Part shown: one piece after another, positions 33,512 to 42,239 of the stretch
How positions within the stretch are numbered: the first letter of the stretch is position 1
Layout: each line of letters starts with the position of its first letter
Assembly: GCF_964253035.1 (NCBI RefSeq)
Contig: NZ_CAXUQL020000001.1
Location: 434,001-498,000 of the forward strand
DNA length: 64,000 bases
Origin: Pseudorhodoferax sp032153935
GTDB lineage: Bacteria > Pseudomonadota > Gammaproteobacteria > Burkholderiales > Burkholderiaceae_C
Direction of reading: 5' to 3'
Notes under the pieces: generated by a model
Databases searched by the model: none
The model's input: only the letters and a program-made list of their open reading frames with translations
Told to the model about the DNA's origin: nothing
Program-made: the position numbers and the translations under genes

Positions 33512-34720
33512 ATGAACCTTGTCGAAGTCAACATCAACTCGATCAAGCTCGGCCATCCGCTGCCGTTCGAGCTGCGCACCGAGCGGGGGGTGCTGCTGGC
33601 CCACAAGGGCTACGTGATCCAGACGCGCGGCGAGTTCACGCAGTGGACTTCGCGCGGCATCACGGTCTGCATCGACATGGACGCCAGCGACGACCGCCAG
33701 CGCGCCTACATGGGCAAGCTGCACGACATGGTGCGTTCCGAGCGCACGCTGGGCGAGATCCAGAACGTGAAGATCGCGCCCGACGACCTGTTCTCCAGCA
33801 ACGTGCGGCCCGAGAAGCCCGACCGGCCCGACTGGGTGGCGCTGCAGTCGCGCGCCAACGGCCTGCTGCGCGACGCGCAGGGCGAAGATTTCCTGGGCCG
33901 GCTGGACAAGCTCTACCAGGAGCTGCGCGAGGCCGTGCAGCACCACGCCGACGCGACGCTGCTGGCCCTGAACCACTTGGCAGCCACCGAGACGCGCATG
34001 TACAGCGCCACCCACGCCATGGTCGTCTATGTGGTGTGCAGCCTGGCTGCGCGCGAGGTGCTGCAGTGGCCGGCCGAACTCGACGAAGCCCTGGGCAAGG
34101 CCGCGCTGACCATGAACATGAGCATGACGGCACTGCAGGACCAACTGGCGCAGCAGGCCGATGCGCTGACCGCCGCGCAGATCGAGTCCATCGAGCTGCA
34201 CGCGCAGCGCAGCTTCTCGGCGCTGCTGTCGCTCGGCGTGACCGACGAGAACTGGCTGCTGGCCGTGCGCCACCACCACGACCGCGCGCCCGGGCCGCTG
34301 GCCGACAAGACCGTGCCGCTGCGGCTGGCGCGCCTGATCCAGCGCGCCGACATGTTCACGAGCCGGCTGGCGCCGCGCGTGTCGCGCACGCCCATGTCCA
34401 CCTCGGCCGCCATGCAGGGCTGCTACTTCGACGAGGCGCAGCAGGTGGACGAAGCCGGTGCGGCGTTGATCAAGGCGGTGGGCGTGTACTCGCCAGGCCT
34501 GTACGTGCGGCTCGTCAACAACGAGCTGGCCGTGGTGATCCAGCGCGGCAAGAACACCAGCACGCCGCGCGTGGCGGTGCTGGTCAACCGCGACGGGCTA
34601 CCGGCCGGCACCATGATGCTGCGCGACACGGCCCTGCCGCAGTACAAGATCGCGGGCAGCGTGCCGCAGCGCGAGGTGAAGGTCCAGGTACCGCTGGACC
34701 GGCTGCTGACGCTCGTCTAG
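33512..34720 (+). CDS. degenerate HD-GYP-like domain protein
   Basis: A 402-residue cytoplasmic protein. The N-terminal 60 residues (VNINSIKLGHPLPFELRTER then GVLLAHKGYVI) match the small domain that precedes HD-GYP domains. The HD-like part starts at YSATHAMVVYVVCSLAA, but the metal-binding HD pair is replaced by the segment ALTMNMSMTALQDQ, while His in IELHAQRS and the HHHDRAPG cluster persist; the GYP motif is not present. It is therefore unlikely to hydrolyse cyclic di-GMP and may act as a receptor or scaffold. CATAAT (33497-33502) lies 9 bases before the ATG, so the mRNA has almost no leader. Confidence 0.82.
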   Translation: MNLVEVNINSIKLGHPLPFELRTERGVLLAHKGYVIQTRGEFTQWTSRGITVCIDMDASDDRQRAYMGKLHDMVRSERTLGEIQNVKIAPDDLFSSNVRPEKPDRPDWVALQSRANGLLRDAQGEDFLGRLDKLYQELREAVQHHADATLLALNHLAATETRMYSATHAMVVYVVCSLAAREVLQWPAELDEALGKAALTMNMSMTALQDQLAQQADALTAAQIESIELHAQRSFSALLSLGVTDENWLLAVRHHHDRAPGPLADKTVPLRLARLIQRADMFTSRLAPRVSRTPMSTSAAMQGCYFDEAQQVDEAGAALIKAVGVYSPGLYVRLVNNELAVVIQRGKNTSTPRVAVLVNRDGLPAGTMMLRDTALPQYKIAGSVPQREVKVQVPLDRLLTLV

Positions 34721-35583
34721 GCGGCGTTGGCCGCCGCCGCGGCCTGCTCGCGCGTGATCTCTTTGCGGTAGCGGTTGAGTTCCTGCACGGTCTTGAAGCT
34801 GCGGTCCATCAGCAGGCTCAGGTTGTGCAGGATGCGGTCGACGACCTTGCCTTCCCAGACGGCGTCGAACTTGATCTGCTGGTCCAGCCAGTGCTCCAGC
34901 CATTCCGGATTGGGCAGGCGCGACTGCACCGTGTCGCGCGGGAACAGGGCCTGGTTCACATGCAGGTTGGTCGGGTGCAGGGCCTGGGCCGTGCGCCGCG
35001 CACTGGCCATCAGCACGCCGACCTTGGTGAAGGCCGCACGCGCCTCGTTGCCCACGTTCTGGATGGCGCGCTTCATGTAGCGCAGGTAGGCACCGCCGTG
35101 GCGGGCTTCGTCCTTGCTGAGCGTGTCGTAGATCTTCTTGATCACGGGTTCGGTGTGCCACTCGCTGGCGCGGCGGTACCAGTGGTTCAAGCGGATCTCG
35201 CCGCAAAAGTGCAGCATCAGCGTTTCCAGCGCGGGCGCGGGGTCGAACTCGAAGCGCACCTCGTGCAGTTCGGCTTCGGTGGGCGCCAGATGGGGCTTGA
35301 AGCGGCGCAGGTATTCCATGAGCACCAGCGAGTGCTTCTGCTCCTCGAAGAACCAGACCGACATGAAGGCGGAGAAATCGCTGTCGCCCTGGTTGTCGCG
35401 CAGGAACATCTCGGTGGCCGGCAGCGCCGACCACTCGGTGATGGCGTTCATCTTGATGGTCTGCGCCTGCTCGTCCGTGAGCTTGGAGGCGTCGAACTGG
35501 TCCCAGGGGATGTCCTTCTCCATGTTCCAGCGCACGGCTTCGAGTTGTTTGAACAGTTCCGGGTACAGCATGGCAGTCGTCAT
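34717..35583 (-). CDS. ferritin-like di-iron protein (acyl-ACP desaturase-like)
   Basis: A 288-residue helical protein with two metal-binding helix pairs. Carboxylates appear in TEWSALPATEMFLRDN, the pair E-E-x-x-H in WFFEEQKHSLVLMEYL (residues about 103-118), an HFCGEIRLNHWYRR helix and D-E-x-R-H in SKDEARHGGAYLRY. This spacing fits a ferritin-like di-iron carboxylate enzyme, close in layout to acyl-ACP desaturases. Substrate and partner are unknown. ATGs at 35583 and 35571 are both possible starts. The stop overlaps that of the HD-GYP-like gene by 4 bases. Confidence 0.82.
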   Translation of the reverse strand: MTTAMLYPELFKQLEAVRWNMEKDIPWDQFDASKLTDEQAQTIKMNAITEWSALPATEMFLRDNQGDSDFSAFMSVWFFEEQKHSLVLMEYLRRFKPHLAPTEAELHEVRFEFDPAPALETLMLHFCGEIRLNHWYRRASEWHTEPVIKKIYDTLSKDEARHGGAYLRYMKRAIQNVGNEARAAFTKVGVLMASARRTAQALHPTNLHVNQALFPRDTVQSRLPNPEWLEHWLDQQIKFDAVWEGKVVDRILHNLSLLMDRSFKTVQELNRYRKEITREQAAAAANAA

Positions 35584-35918
35584 TGAGGCGGGGATTGTAG
35601 GCAAGCCGGCCTTGGCAGGGCCTTTTTCCGCGCCGGTTCCAGGGCAAGCACCGATGCGTGAACATTTTTTTACGGCCCGGGCTGAACATTGCCGGAACTT
35701 TCCCGTGCGGTCCATGCTCCATGGAACACGGTGCCTGTAGGGCATCGCCTTTTTTCGCTGCGAAGCCTTCCCTTGCGCCCTGCGCAGGAAGCAATCCCGG
35801 AGTGGTTCTCCTCCTCCTCCCTCCCCCTCGTTCGCTCCGGGGCGCTTCGCAGCCTTTCATACACCGCCAATGACAACAGGGCCCCAAGGGGCCCTGTTCT
35901 GCGTCTGCACCCCGCGCT
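35584..35918. other. intergenic region without a supported gene
   Basis: This 335-base stretch separates the ferritin-like gene (promoter at its left end) from the GST gene. Short open frames within it have no ribosome site and no recognisable product, and composition is skewed with pyrimidine-rich runs around 35795-35835. A strong hairpin at 35875-35898 near its right end is the only clear element. Confidence 0.6.
35875..35898 (-). terminator. hairpin terminator after GST gene
   Basis: AACAGGGCCCC and GGGGCCCTGTT form a perfect 11-base inverted repeat around AA, 20 bases beyond the GST stop codon. On the minus strand it is followed by GTCATTGG with only a poor T tract, so termination may be weak or Rho-assisted. 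Confidence 0.55.
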
Positions 35919-36533
35919 TCAGCGCGGCTGGGTGTCGGCGAAGCTCGCGCGCTGCATGAGCTTGTCCTGCAGCCGCGCCAGGTTCGGATGGTTGTTGCGC
36001 CAGGCGATGTCCGGGAAGCGGAACTCCAGCCAGCCCAGCGCGCAGCCGACCGCGATGTCCGACAGGCTCAGGTGGATGCCACTGCAGTAGGGCTTGTCGC
36101 CCAGCCCCTGGCTGATGGCCTTGAGCCCGGCGTTGACCTTGCCGAGCTGGCGCTCGATCCAGGCCTGGCTGCGCTCGCCCTCGGCGCGGTGCGCCCAGCC
36201 GGCCTCCAGCCGGGCCAGCACGCCAGCGTCCATGACGCCGTCGGCCAGGGCTTCCCAGGTCTTGACCTCGGCGCGTTCGCGGCCCTGCGTGGGGATCAGC
36301 CGGCCGACCGGCGACAGCGTGTCCAGGTATTCGACGATCACGCGCGAATCGAACACCGCCTCGCCGCCTTCCATGACCAGGCAGGGCACCTTGCCCAACG
36401 GGTTGGAGCGCGCGATGGTGGTGGCATCGGCCCACACATCCTCGTCCACGAACTGGTAGTCCAGCTTTTTCTCGGCCATGACGATGCGGACCTTGCGGAC
36501 GTAGGGGCTGGCGAGCGAACCGATCAGTTTCAT
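35919..36533 (-). CDS. YibF-like glutathione S-transferase family protein
   Basis: A 204-residue protein with an N-terminal thioredoxin-fold domain (MKLIGSLASPYVRKVRIVMAE split by a helix, NPLGKVPCLVMEGG, FDSRVIVEYL) and an all-helical C-terminal domain (ALADGVMDAGVLARLE). The start, the S-P-Y/F-V-R-K motif and the ALADGIMDAG-type helix closely follow E. coli YibF. It likely binds glutathione; a specific substrate is unknown. The second in-frame ATG (36533) is used because it aligns with the family start; the first is at 36539. Confidence 0.92.
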   Translation of the reverse strand: MKLIGSLASPYVRKVRIVMAEKKLDYQFVDEDVWADATTIARSNPLGKVPCLVMEGGEAVFDSRVIVEYLDTLSPVGRLIPTQGRERAEVKTWEALADGVMDAGVLARLEAGWAHRAEGERSQAWIERQLGKVNAGLKAISQGLGDKPYCSGIHLSLSDIAVGCALGWLEFRFPDIAWRNNHPNLARLQDKLMQRASFADTQPR

Positions 36534-36635
36534 GGGCATGGGGTCTTGGGGGGCAGCCTGGGCACCGCCCCAGGCGGGCAGATTCTAGGCGGCCGGTCCA
36601 GGGCGGGCGTGGTGCGCAACCTACAATTCGGCCCC

Positions 36636-38015
36636 ATGAGCCTCTCGACGATCTCCGCCCTTTCCCCGCTGGACGGCCGCTATGCCGCCAAACTCGCGCC
36701 GCTGCGCCCCCTGATGAGCGAGCACGGTTTCATGCACCGGCGCGTGCAGGTCGAGATCGCCTGGTTTATCGCGCTCAGTGACGCCGGCTTCGACGAATTC
36801 AAGCCGCTGACGCCCGGCGCGCGCACCTATCTGCTGGGCCTGGTGAAGAACTTCAGCGAAGCCGATGCGCTGGCCATCAAGGACATCGAGAAGACCACCA
36901 ACCACGACGTGAAGGCCGTGGAGTACTGGATCAAGTCCAAGTTCGAAGCCCGGCCCGAGCTGCTGGCTGCGGCCGAGTTCGTGCACTTCGCCTGCACCAG
37001 CGAGGACATCAACAACACCAGCCATGCACTGCAGCTGAAGGCCGCACGCGCGAACGTGCTGCTGCCCGCGCTGGACGCCATCCTGGCCAAGCTGCGCGAG
37101 ATGGCCCAGGCCTTCGCCGACGTGCCCATGCTGGCGCGCACCCACGGCCAGACCGCCAGCCCCACGACCGTGGGCAAGGAAGTGGCGAACGTTCTGCGCC
37201 GGCTGGAGAAGGCGCGCGCGCAGATCGCCGGCGTGGAACTGCTGGCCAAGATGAACGGCGCCGTGGGCAACTACAACGCCCATCTGTCGGCCTGGCCCGA
37301 ATTCGACTGGGAGGCCTTCAGCCGCAAGGTCATCGAGACGCCCGAGCCGCTGGGCCTGGGCGTCACGTTCCAGCCCTACAGCATCCAGATCGAGCCGCAC
37401 GACTACATGGCCGAGCTGTTCGACGCCGTGGCGCGCGCCAACACCATCCTGGTGGACTGGTCGCGCGACGTCTGGGGCTACATCAGCCTGGGTTACTTCA
37501 AGCAGCGCCTGAAGGCCGGCGAAATCGGTTCGTCGACCATGCCGCACAAGGTGAACCCGATCGACTTCGAGAACGCCGAAGGCAACCTGGGCCTGGCCAA
37601 CGCACTGCTGCGCCACCTGTCCGAGAAGCTGCCTGTCAGCCGCTGGCAGCGCGACCTGACCGACTCCACGGTGCTGCGCAACATGGGCGTGGCGCTGGGC
37701 TATGCCGTGCTGGCCTACCAGTCGCTCTTGACCGGCTTGAACAAGCTGGAGCTCAACCGCGAGGCGCTGGACGCCGACCTGGACAGTTCCTGGGAAGTGC
37801 TGGCCGAGCCGATCCAGACCGTGATGCGCCGTTTCGGCGTGCAGGGCGCCTACGAGAAGCTCAAGGACGTCACGCGCGGCAAGACCGTGCAGGCCGCCGA
37901 CCTGCATGGTCTGATCCGCTCGCTGGAGATTCCGCAGGCCGAGAAGGACAGGCTGCTGGCCATGACGCCAGGCAGCTACATCGGCAAGGCCGTCGACCTG
38001 GCCAAGCGCGTCTGA
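36636..38015 (+). CDS. purB: adenylosuccinate lyase
   Basis: A 459-residue homotetrameric lyase for two steps of purine synthesis: it releases fumarate from SAICAR and from adenylosuccinate. The family signature SSTMPHKVNPIDFEN is present at about residues 296-310 and holds the catalytic serine loop. ACTSEDINNTSHAL, ARTHGQTASPTTVGKE and the start LSTISALSPLDGRYA match the E. coli-type PurB. A TACAAT hexamer at 36622-36627 lies 8 bases before the ATG, without a Shine-Dalgarno, indicating a near-leaderless message. YaeQ follows after 3 bases. Confidence 0.97.
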   Translation: MSLSTISALSPLDGRYAAKLAPLRPLMSEHGFMHRRVQVEIAWFIALSDAGFDEFKPLTPGARTYLLGLVKNFSEADALAIKDIEKTTNHDVKAVEYWIKSKFEARPELLAAAEFVHFACTSEDINNTSHALQLKAARANVLLPALDAILAKLREMAQAFADVPMLARTHGQTASPTTVGKEVANVLRRLEKARAQIAGVELLAKMNGAVGNYNAHLSAWPEFDWEAFSRKVIETPEPLGLGVTFQPYSIQIEPHDYMAELFDAVARANTILVDWSRDVWGYISLGYFKQRLKAGEIGSSTMPHKVNPIDFENAEGNLGLANALLRHLSEKLPVSRWQRDLTDSTVLRNMGVALGYAVLAYQSLLTGLNKLELNREALDADLDSSWEVLAEPIQTVMRRFGVQGAYEKLKDVTRGKTVQAADLHGLIRSLEIPQAEKDRLLAMTPGSYIGKAVDLAKRV

Positions 38016-38018
38016 ACC

Positions 38019-38582
38019 GTGGCACTGAAGTCCACGGTCTTCAAGGCCGCGCTGTCGATCGCCGACATCGACCACGGCTACTACGCCGACCACCAATTCA
38101 CGCTGGCCCGGCATCCGAGCGAGACCGACGAACGCATGATGGTGCGGCTGGCCGCGCTGGCGCTCAATGCGCACGCGCTGCAGACGGTCTGCAATGGCGA
38201 CGGCACACTCGGTTTCGGCGCCGGCCTGTCCGATCCCGACGACCCGGACGTGATCCTGCGCGACTACACCGGCCAGGCGCGGCTCTGGATCGAGGTCGGC
38301 CTGCCCGAGGAGCGCGCGCTGGCCAAGGCCTGCGGCAAGTCCGACGCGGTGGCGGTCTACGCCTACCAGAGTTCGGCCGAGATCTGGTGGCAGGGCATCC
38401 GCGCCAAGCTCGCGCGGCAGGACAAGCTCACGGTCTGGCGCATTCCCACGGCCACCAGCCAGGCTCTGGCCGCGATGGCCGAACGCAGCATGCAGCTGCA
38501 GGCCACCGTGCAGGATGGGCAGCTGCTGCTGTCCAACGCCAGCACCAGCCTCGAACTCGCCTGCGAACGCTGGCAGCCCTGA
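38019..38582 (+). CDS. yaeQ: YaeQ family protein
   Basis: A 187-residue protein with a GTG start 3 bases after purB, so probably co-transcribed. LKSTVFKAALSIADIDHGYY and HPSETDERMMVRLAALAL match the N-terminus of YaeQ, and WIEVGLPEERALAKACGKSD and WWQGIRAKL follow the family core. YaeQ has a fold related to restriction-endonuclease-like proteins and was first noted as suppressing loss of RfaH; its biochemical role is not settled. The stop abuts the convergent DUF1289 gene. Confidence 0.93.
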   Translation: MALKSTVFKAALSIADIDHGYYADHQFTLARHPSETDERMMVRLAALALNAHALQTVCNGDGTLGFGAGLSDPDDPDVILRDYTGQARLWIEVGLPEERALAKACGKSDAVAVYAYQSSAEIWWQGIRAKLARQDKLTVWRIPTATSQALAAMAERSMQLQATVQDGQLLLSNASTSLELACERWQP

Positions 38583-39017
38583 TCAGGCGGGATCGGGCGG
38601 GTCGGCGGCCTTGTTCTCGGTCGCCCGCTCGGCATAGCGGTTGAAGCGCCAGGCCTGGCCGTGCAGCGTGATGCGGCGCCAGGTCGCGCGCTTCTCGGCC
38701 GGGGACATCTCCGGCCACAGCTGCACCTCCTCGAAGCTGCGGCCGCAGCCCTTGCAGTCGTCGTCGCCCTGGCTGGTGGAGCAGATCGCGATGCAGGGCG
38801 TGTCGGGCTGGGTGGCGTACCAGGCGAGCCAGGCCTGCCGCGCCTTGGCAGGCATGCTGGCTTCGTCGGCCTCGTCCTCGTGGTAGTACACCATCAGCGC
38901 GTAGACCTCGGCCAGGGCCCGCAGCTCGGGCCCCAAAGTCACGCCATCGGGCGAGGGCGTGCGCTCGCGCCAGTGGTTGATGGCGGCTTCGATGTCGGTG
39001 ATGTGGATGCCTGCCAT
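38583..39017 (-). CDS. DUF3717-DUF1289 two-domain protein
   Basis: A 144-residue protein with two small domains. Residues 1-60 (ITDIEAAINHWRERTPSPDG, LAEVYALMVYYHEDE) fit DUF3717. Residues about 78-120 hold the DUF1289 pattern: CIAICSTSQGDDDCKGCGR, four cysteines that probably bind a metal, then PEMSPAEKRATWRRI. The function of either domain is unknown. The ATG at 39017 gives the expected start; the frame extends to 39062 without a better site. Confidence 0.85.
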   Translation of the reverse strand: MAGIHITDIEAAINHWRERTPSPDGVTLGPELRALAEVYALMVYYHEDEADEASMPAKARQAWLAWYATQPDTPCIAICSTSQGDDDCKGCGRSFEEVQLWPEMSPAEKRATWRRITLHGQAWRFNRYAERATENKAADPPDPA

Positions 39018-39104
39018 GGGGCGCGGATCATAGCGCCGTGTCAAGCCCCTTTTGCGGCGCAAGGACTTGCAAGCAAATGCTGCAGCCGGTGCTCTAATCC
39101 GCGC

Positions 39105-39262
39105 CGCGAAGGGGAGTAGCTCCCACTGGCTGCGACGCAGGTAGGCAATCCGTTGGGGAAAGCTGCCGCAGCCGTTTCGACCGCGCCGTCATGACGAAGC
39201 ATGGCTTCCGGCAGGTCGGGCAGACATCGGACAACTACATGCCGAGCAAGACCTTCGATCCA
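39105..39262 (+). promoter_or_regulatory. yybP-ykoY manganese riboswitch upstream of terC
   Basis: The leader of the TerC gene carries the two most conserved segments of the yybP-ykoY aptamer: AAGGGGAGTAGC at 39109-39120 and AGCAAGACCTTCG at 39245-39257, separated by about 125 bases with paired helices such as CTGCGACGCAG. The class senses Mn2+ and commonly controls TerC/MntP export genes. TCTAAT at 39093-39098 is a fitting -10, putting the transcription start near 39105. A small CGCCC/GGGCG hairpin (39263-39277) follows the aptamer. It fills most of the 356-base gap before the gene. Confidence 0.88.
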
Positions 39263-39373
39263 CGCCCGAGATGGGCGGGTCGAAGTGCGCTTGCGGTGGC
39301 ATGGCATCCACCAGCTCCGCCAGGCTCGCCTGTTTCTGGTTGTACTTGATCTACAACACGGAGAGTTTTGTTC

Positions 39374-40063
39374 ATGGAGTTCATGTCCACCGCATGGTGG
39401 TCGGCGTTGCTGGCCATCATCCTCATCGACCTGGTGCTCGCCGGCGACAACGCCATCGTCATCGCCCTGGCCGCCCGCAACCTGCCACCGCACCTGCAGA
39501 AGAAGGCGGTGATCTGGGGCACCGTCGGCGCCATCGCCGTGCGTGCCGTCATGACGCTGGGCGTGGTCTGGCTGCTCAAGGTGCCCGGCCTCATGCTGGT
39601 CGGCGGCATCGGCCTGGTCTGGATCGCCTACAAGCTGCTGGCCGACAACCATGAGGACGAGGAAGGCCACGGCCCCATGGCCACCACCTTCTGGGGCGCG
39701 ATGAAGACCATCATGATCGCCGACGCGCTGATGGGCGTGGACAACGTGCTGGGCGTGGCCGGTGCGGCCCATGGCGCCATGGATCTGGTGGTCATTGGCC
39801 TGCTGATCAGCGTGCCCATCGTGGTCTTCGGCAGCACCATGGTGCTGAAGCTGGTCGAGCGCTTCCCGATGATCATCAAAATCGGTGCGGCGGTGCTGGC
39901 CTTCACGGCCGCCAAGATGATCGTGAACGAGCCCGTGCTGGGCACCACGTTCACCGACAATCCCGCGTTGCGCTGGGGCCTGACGGCTGCCGTGATCCTG
40001 GGCGTGCTCGGTGCGGGCTGGCTCAAGGAGCGCAGCAGCGCGGCAAAGCAACAGGCCGCCTGA
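39374..40063 (+). CDS. TerC-family integral membrane protein (putative Mn2+ exporter)
   Basis: A 229-residue protein with about seven hydrophobic helices. LIDLVLAGDNAIVIALAARN (residues 17-36) and ADALMGVDNVLGVAGAAHG (about residues 119-137) are the paired acidic helices that define TerC; their Asp-Asn pairs are thought to bind metal. The YjbE/Alx-type members export manganese, and the yybP-ykoY riboswitch in the leader agrees with that role. GGAG at about 39360-39363 supports the ATG at 39374; an in-frame TTG lies at 39368. Confidence 0.92.
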   Translation: MEFMSTAWWSALLAIILIDLVLAGDNAIVIALAARNLPPHLQKKAVIWGTVGAIAVRAVMTLGVVWLLKVPGLMLVGGIGLVWIAYKLLADNHEDEEGHGPMATTFWGAMKTIMIADALMGVDNVLGVAGAAHGAMDLVVIGLLISVPIVVFGSTMVLKLVERFPMIIKIGAAVLAFTAAKMIVNEPVLGTTFTDNPALRWGLTAAVILGVLGAGWLKERSSAAKQQAA

Positions 40064-40078
40064 GGCGGGCGAAAACCG

Positions 40079-40108
40079 GGCATGGGGCTGCGGCGGCAGC
40101 CCCATGCC
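40079..40108. terminator. strong hairpin terminator after terC
   Basis: GGCATGGGGCTGC and GCAGCCCCATGCC form a perfect 13-base stem with a 4-base loop, 15 bases after the TerC stop codon. The T tract after it is short (TTG), so it may act as an mRNA-stabilising or weak intrinsic terminator before the gene at 40141. Confidence 0.65.
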
Positions 40109-40140
40109 TTGACGACAGTCCGCCGAACCAGGAGGCCCCC

Positions 40141-40620
40141 ATGGAAACGGTCATTGTTTACATCGACGATGCGGCCTACGCCAGGCAGCAACTGGCCTCT
40201 GTGCTCGATGCCGGCGCGACGGACACGCAGCTGCCCCCGGTCCACTGGGTGCTGGTGGCGTGCGCACCGCGCATGACGCACCGCATCAGCAAGTGGGTCA
40301 GCCACAGCGCGCGCGAGAACTGGCGCGCCAAATGGTCGGACAAGCTGTTCAACGAGGTCTCGCCCTGGCTGCGCCAGCGCGGCGACCGCATCACCGAAGT
40401 GCTGGCCAAGGGTCCGTTGACGGAACTGCACACGCAGCTGGCCGCCGAGCACCGCTCGCAGCACCTGCTGGACGCGCGCCGGCCCAAGCTGGGCCACGAC
40501 ATGCAGCCGGTGGTGGCGCCCGTCGCCGAAGCCCCCGCCGCCAGCAAGAAGCAGCCGCCGTGGTCCTTGCCCGGCGCCATTGCCGGCATCTTCGGCCTGG
40601 TGCTGGTGCTCGCGGAGTAG
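40141..40620 (+). CDS. conserved-looking hypothetical protein with C-terminal membrane helix
   Basis: A 159-residue protein. METVIVYIDDAAYARQQLAS opens with a strand-helix unit of the kind found in UspA-like or nucleotide-binding folds, and PPVHWVLVACAPRMTHRISK continues it. A basic-rich helical middle (SKWVSHSARENWRAKWSDKL) and a Pro/Ala linker lead to a C-terminal hydrophobic segment (LPGAIAGIFGLVLVLAE, residues 143-159), suggesting tail anchoring in the inner membrane. No family is recognised. It sits after the terC terminator with an AGGAGG ribosome site. Confidence 0.75.
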   Translation: METVIVYIDDAAYARQQLASVLDAGATDTQLPPVHWVLVACAPRMTHRISKWVSHSARENWRAKWSDKLFNEVSPWLRQRGDRITEVLAKGPLTELHTQLAAEHRSQHLLDARRPKLGHDMQPVVAPVAEAPAASKKQPPWSLPGAIAGIFGLVLVLAE

Positions 40621-40641
40621 GCCGCACGCCGCGGCGGGCCG

Positions 40642-42171
40642 TCAGCGCTCGGCCTGCCGCTCCTTCTCCTGCTCTTTCACGATGGCCTCGATCGCGCGTG
40701 CGCGCACGTCGATGATCGAGGCCTCGATGTGGTCGCCCGCCGCATTGCCCTGGCGCGGTCCACGCGCGTAGTTCTGGGCCGCCTTGAAGCGGTCGAGCGC
40801 GCCGGCATAGTCCAGCCGCGCGACCTGCAGCTCGGCCTCGGCGCGGATGGCGCGCAGCGTCTGCCCCTGCTGTTCGTAGGCACTGGCCAGCTGTTGCCAG
40901 GCAGCCGCGTCGCGCGGATCCAGCGCCACGCGCGCCTGCAGCCGCTGCGCCACCTCGGCCGCGCGGCCGCTGCGGATCTGCAGCGGCGCCGCCAGCAGCA
41001 TCTCGGGCCGGCCGGCCAGATCCGCGGGAATGGCGGCCAGTGCCGCCAGTGCACCGCCGGCATCGCCGGCCGCAGCGCGCACCTCGGCGTCCAGCAGCGC
41101 CGCCTGGCGCAGGGCCTTGGGGTCGGACTGCACCGCCGCACGCAAGCGCCCGACGAGGCTGCGCGCCGCACCGTCGTCGCGCAGGCGGCTGGCCGACAGC
41201 GCCCCTGCATACAGCACCGGCGCGGCCTGTGCGGCGGGCACCTCGCCCAGCGCGCCGGCCTCGCCGACCCAGGAACGCAGCCGGTCCGGGCCGGGGTTGG
41301 ACAGCACGCGCGCGCGCGCCGCCATCATGGCGTGCACAAGATCGGGCTGGGCCGGCACGGGCCGGCGCTCCAGCAGGGCCTGGCGGGCCTGCATGTCGGC
41401 CATGCGTTCGGTGGTCAGCGGGTGGCTGCGCAGGTAGGGGAAGGAGCCGTTGTCGTTGAGCTTGCTGGCCTGCTGCAGCTTGTCGAACATGCTCACGAAA
41501 CCGGCCGGGTCGAAACCGGCCTGCGTGGCCACCCCGTAGCCGATGCGGTCGGCCTCGCGCTCCATGTCGCGCGAGAAGTTGAGCTGGCTCTGAACGGCAG
41601 CGCCCTGGGCACCCATGATGACGGCGCTGGCGGCGTCCGGGCTCTTGCTGACGGCCAGCGCGCCCAGGATCATCGCGCCGATGGCCCAGGGCGTGACGCG
41701 CGAGGACTGCTCCATCAGGCGCGAGATGTGGCGCTGCGTCACGTGGGTCAGTTCGTGCGCCAGCACCGAGGCCAGCTCGTCGCGCGAACTGACGGCACCG
41801 ATCAGGCCCAGGTGCAGCCCCAGGTAGCCGCCCGGCAGCGCGAACGCATTGATCGTGCGGTCGCGGCCCATGAGGATCTCCCAGGCGTAGCGCTCGTCCT
41901 GCTCGGAAGTCAGTTCGCCGCGCTGCCGGGCGGCCGCCAGCAGCGGCTGCCAGATGCTTTGCACATAGTCCTCGAGCACGGCATCGTCGATGTAGTCCGG
42001 ATCGCGGTAGAGCTCGCGCGCGATGCGCTCGCCGAGCTTGCGCTCGGCCGCCGTCGTCATCGAACTGCCGTCGCCCAGGCTGGGCAGGCCCTGGGCCGTG
42101 GCCAGGGTCATGGAACAGGCCAGCGCCAGGCAGACCAGGCGCTGCGCACCGCGCAGGAATGTGGAAACCAT
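40642..42171 (-). CDS. bepA: BepA-like periplasmic M48 metalloprotease with TPR domain
   Basis: A 509-residue periplasmic zinc protease. A signal peptide (LVCLALACSMTLATAQG, cleavage near residue 27) is followed by the M48 catalytic domain with zinc motif His139-Glu-x-x-His143 (AHELTHVTQRH) and the third ligand region Glu204-x-x-x-Asp208 (EREADRIGYG). The C-terminal 220 residues are TPR-like helices. The layout and the NAFALPGGYLGLHLGLI segment match BepA (YfgC), which degrades stalled LptD/outer-membrane proteins and assists BamA-dependent assembly. The frame runs upstream past moaC antisense, but 42171 is the only start that keeps the signal peptide. Confidence 0.92.
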   Translation of the reverse strand: MVSTFLRGAQRLVCLALACSMTLATAQGLPSLGDGSSMTTAAERKLGERIARELYRDPDYIDDAVLEDYVQSIWQPLLAAARQRGELTSEQDERYAWEILMGRDRTINAFALPGGYLGLHLGLIGAVSSRDELASVLAHELTHVTQRHISRLMEQSSRVTPWAIGAMILGALAVSKSPDAASAVIMGAQGAAVQSQLNFSRDMEREADRIGYGVATQAGFDPAGFVSMFDKLQQASKLNDNGSFPYLRSHPLTTERMADMQARQALLERRPVPAQPDLVHAMMAARARVLSNPGPDRLRSWVGEAGALGEVPAAQAAPVLYAGALSASRLRDDGAARSLVGRLRAAVQSDPKALRQAALLDAEVRAAAGDAGGALAALAAIPADLAGRPEMLLAAPLQIRSGRAAEVAQRLQARVALDPRDAAAWQQLASAYEQQGQTLRAIRAEAELQVARLDYAGALDRFKAAQNYARGPRQGNAAGDHIEASIIDVRARAIEAIVKEQEKERQAER

Positions 42172-42239
42172 GCCCTCTATGATGCGCGATCCGGCGCCGG
42201 GTTCAGTTCCCCGGCGCAGCGCCCCCGACTCCCCCGCCC

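Noticed and set aside
39181..39366. Small ORFs inside the terC leader
   Set aside because: They overlap the conserved riboswitch elements and have no ribosome site of their own.
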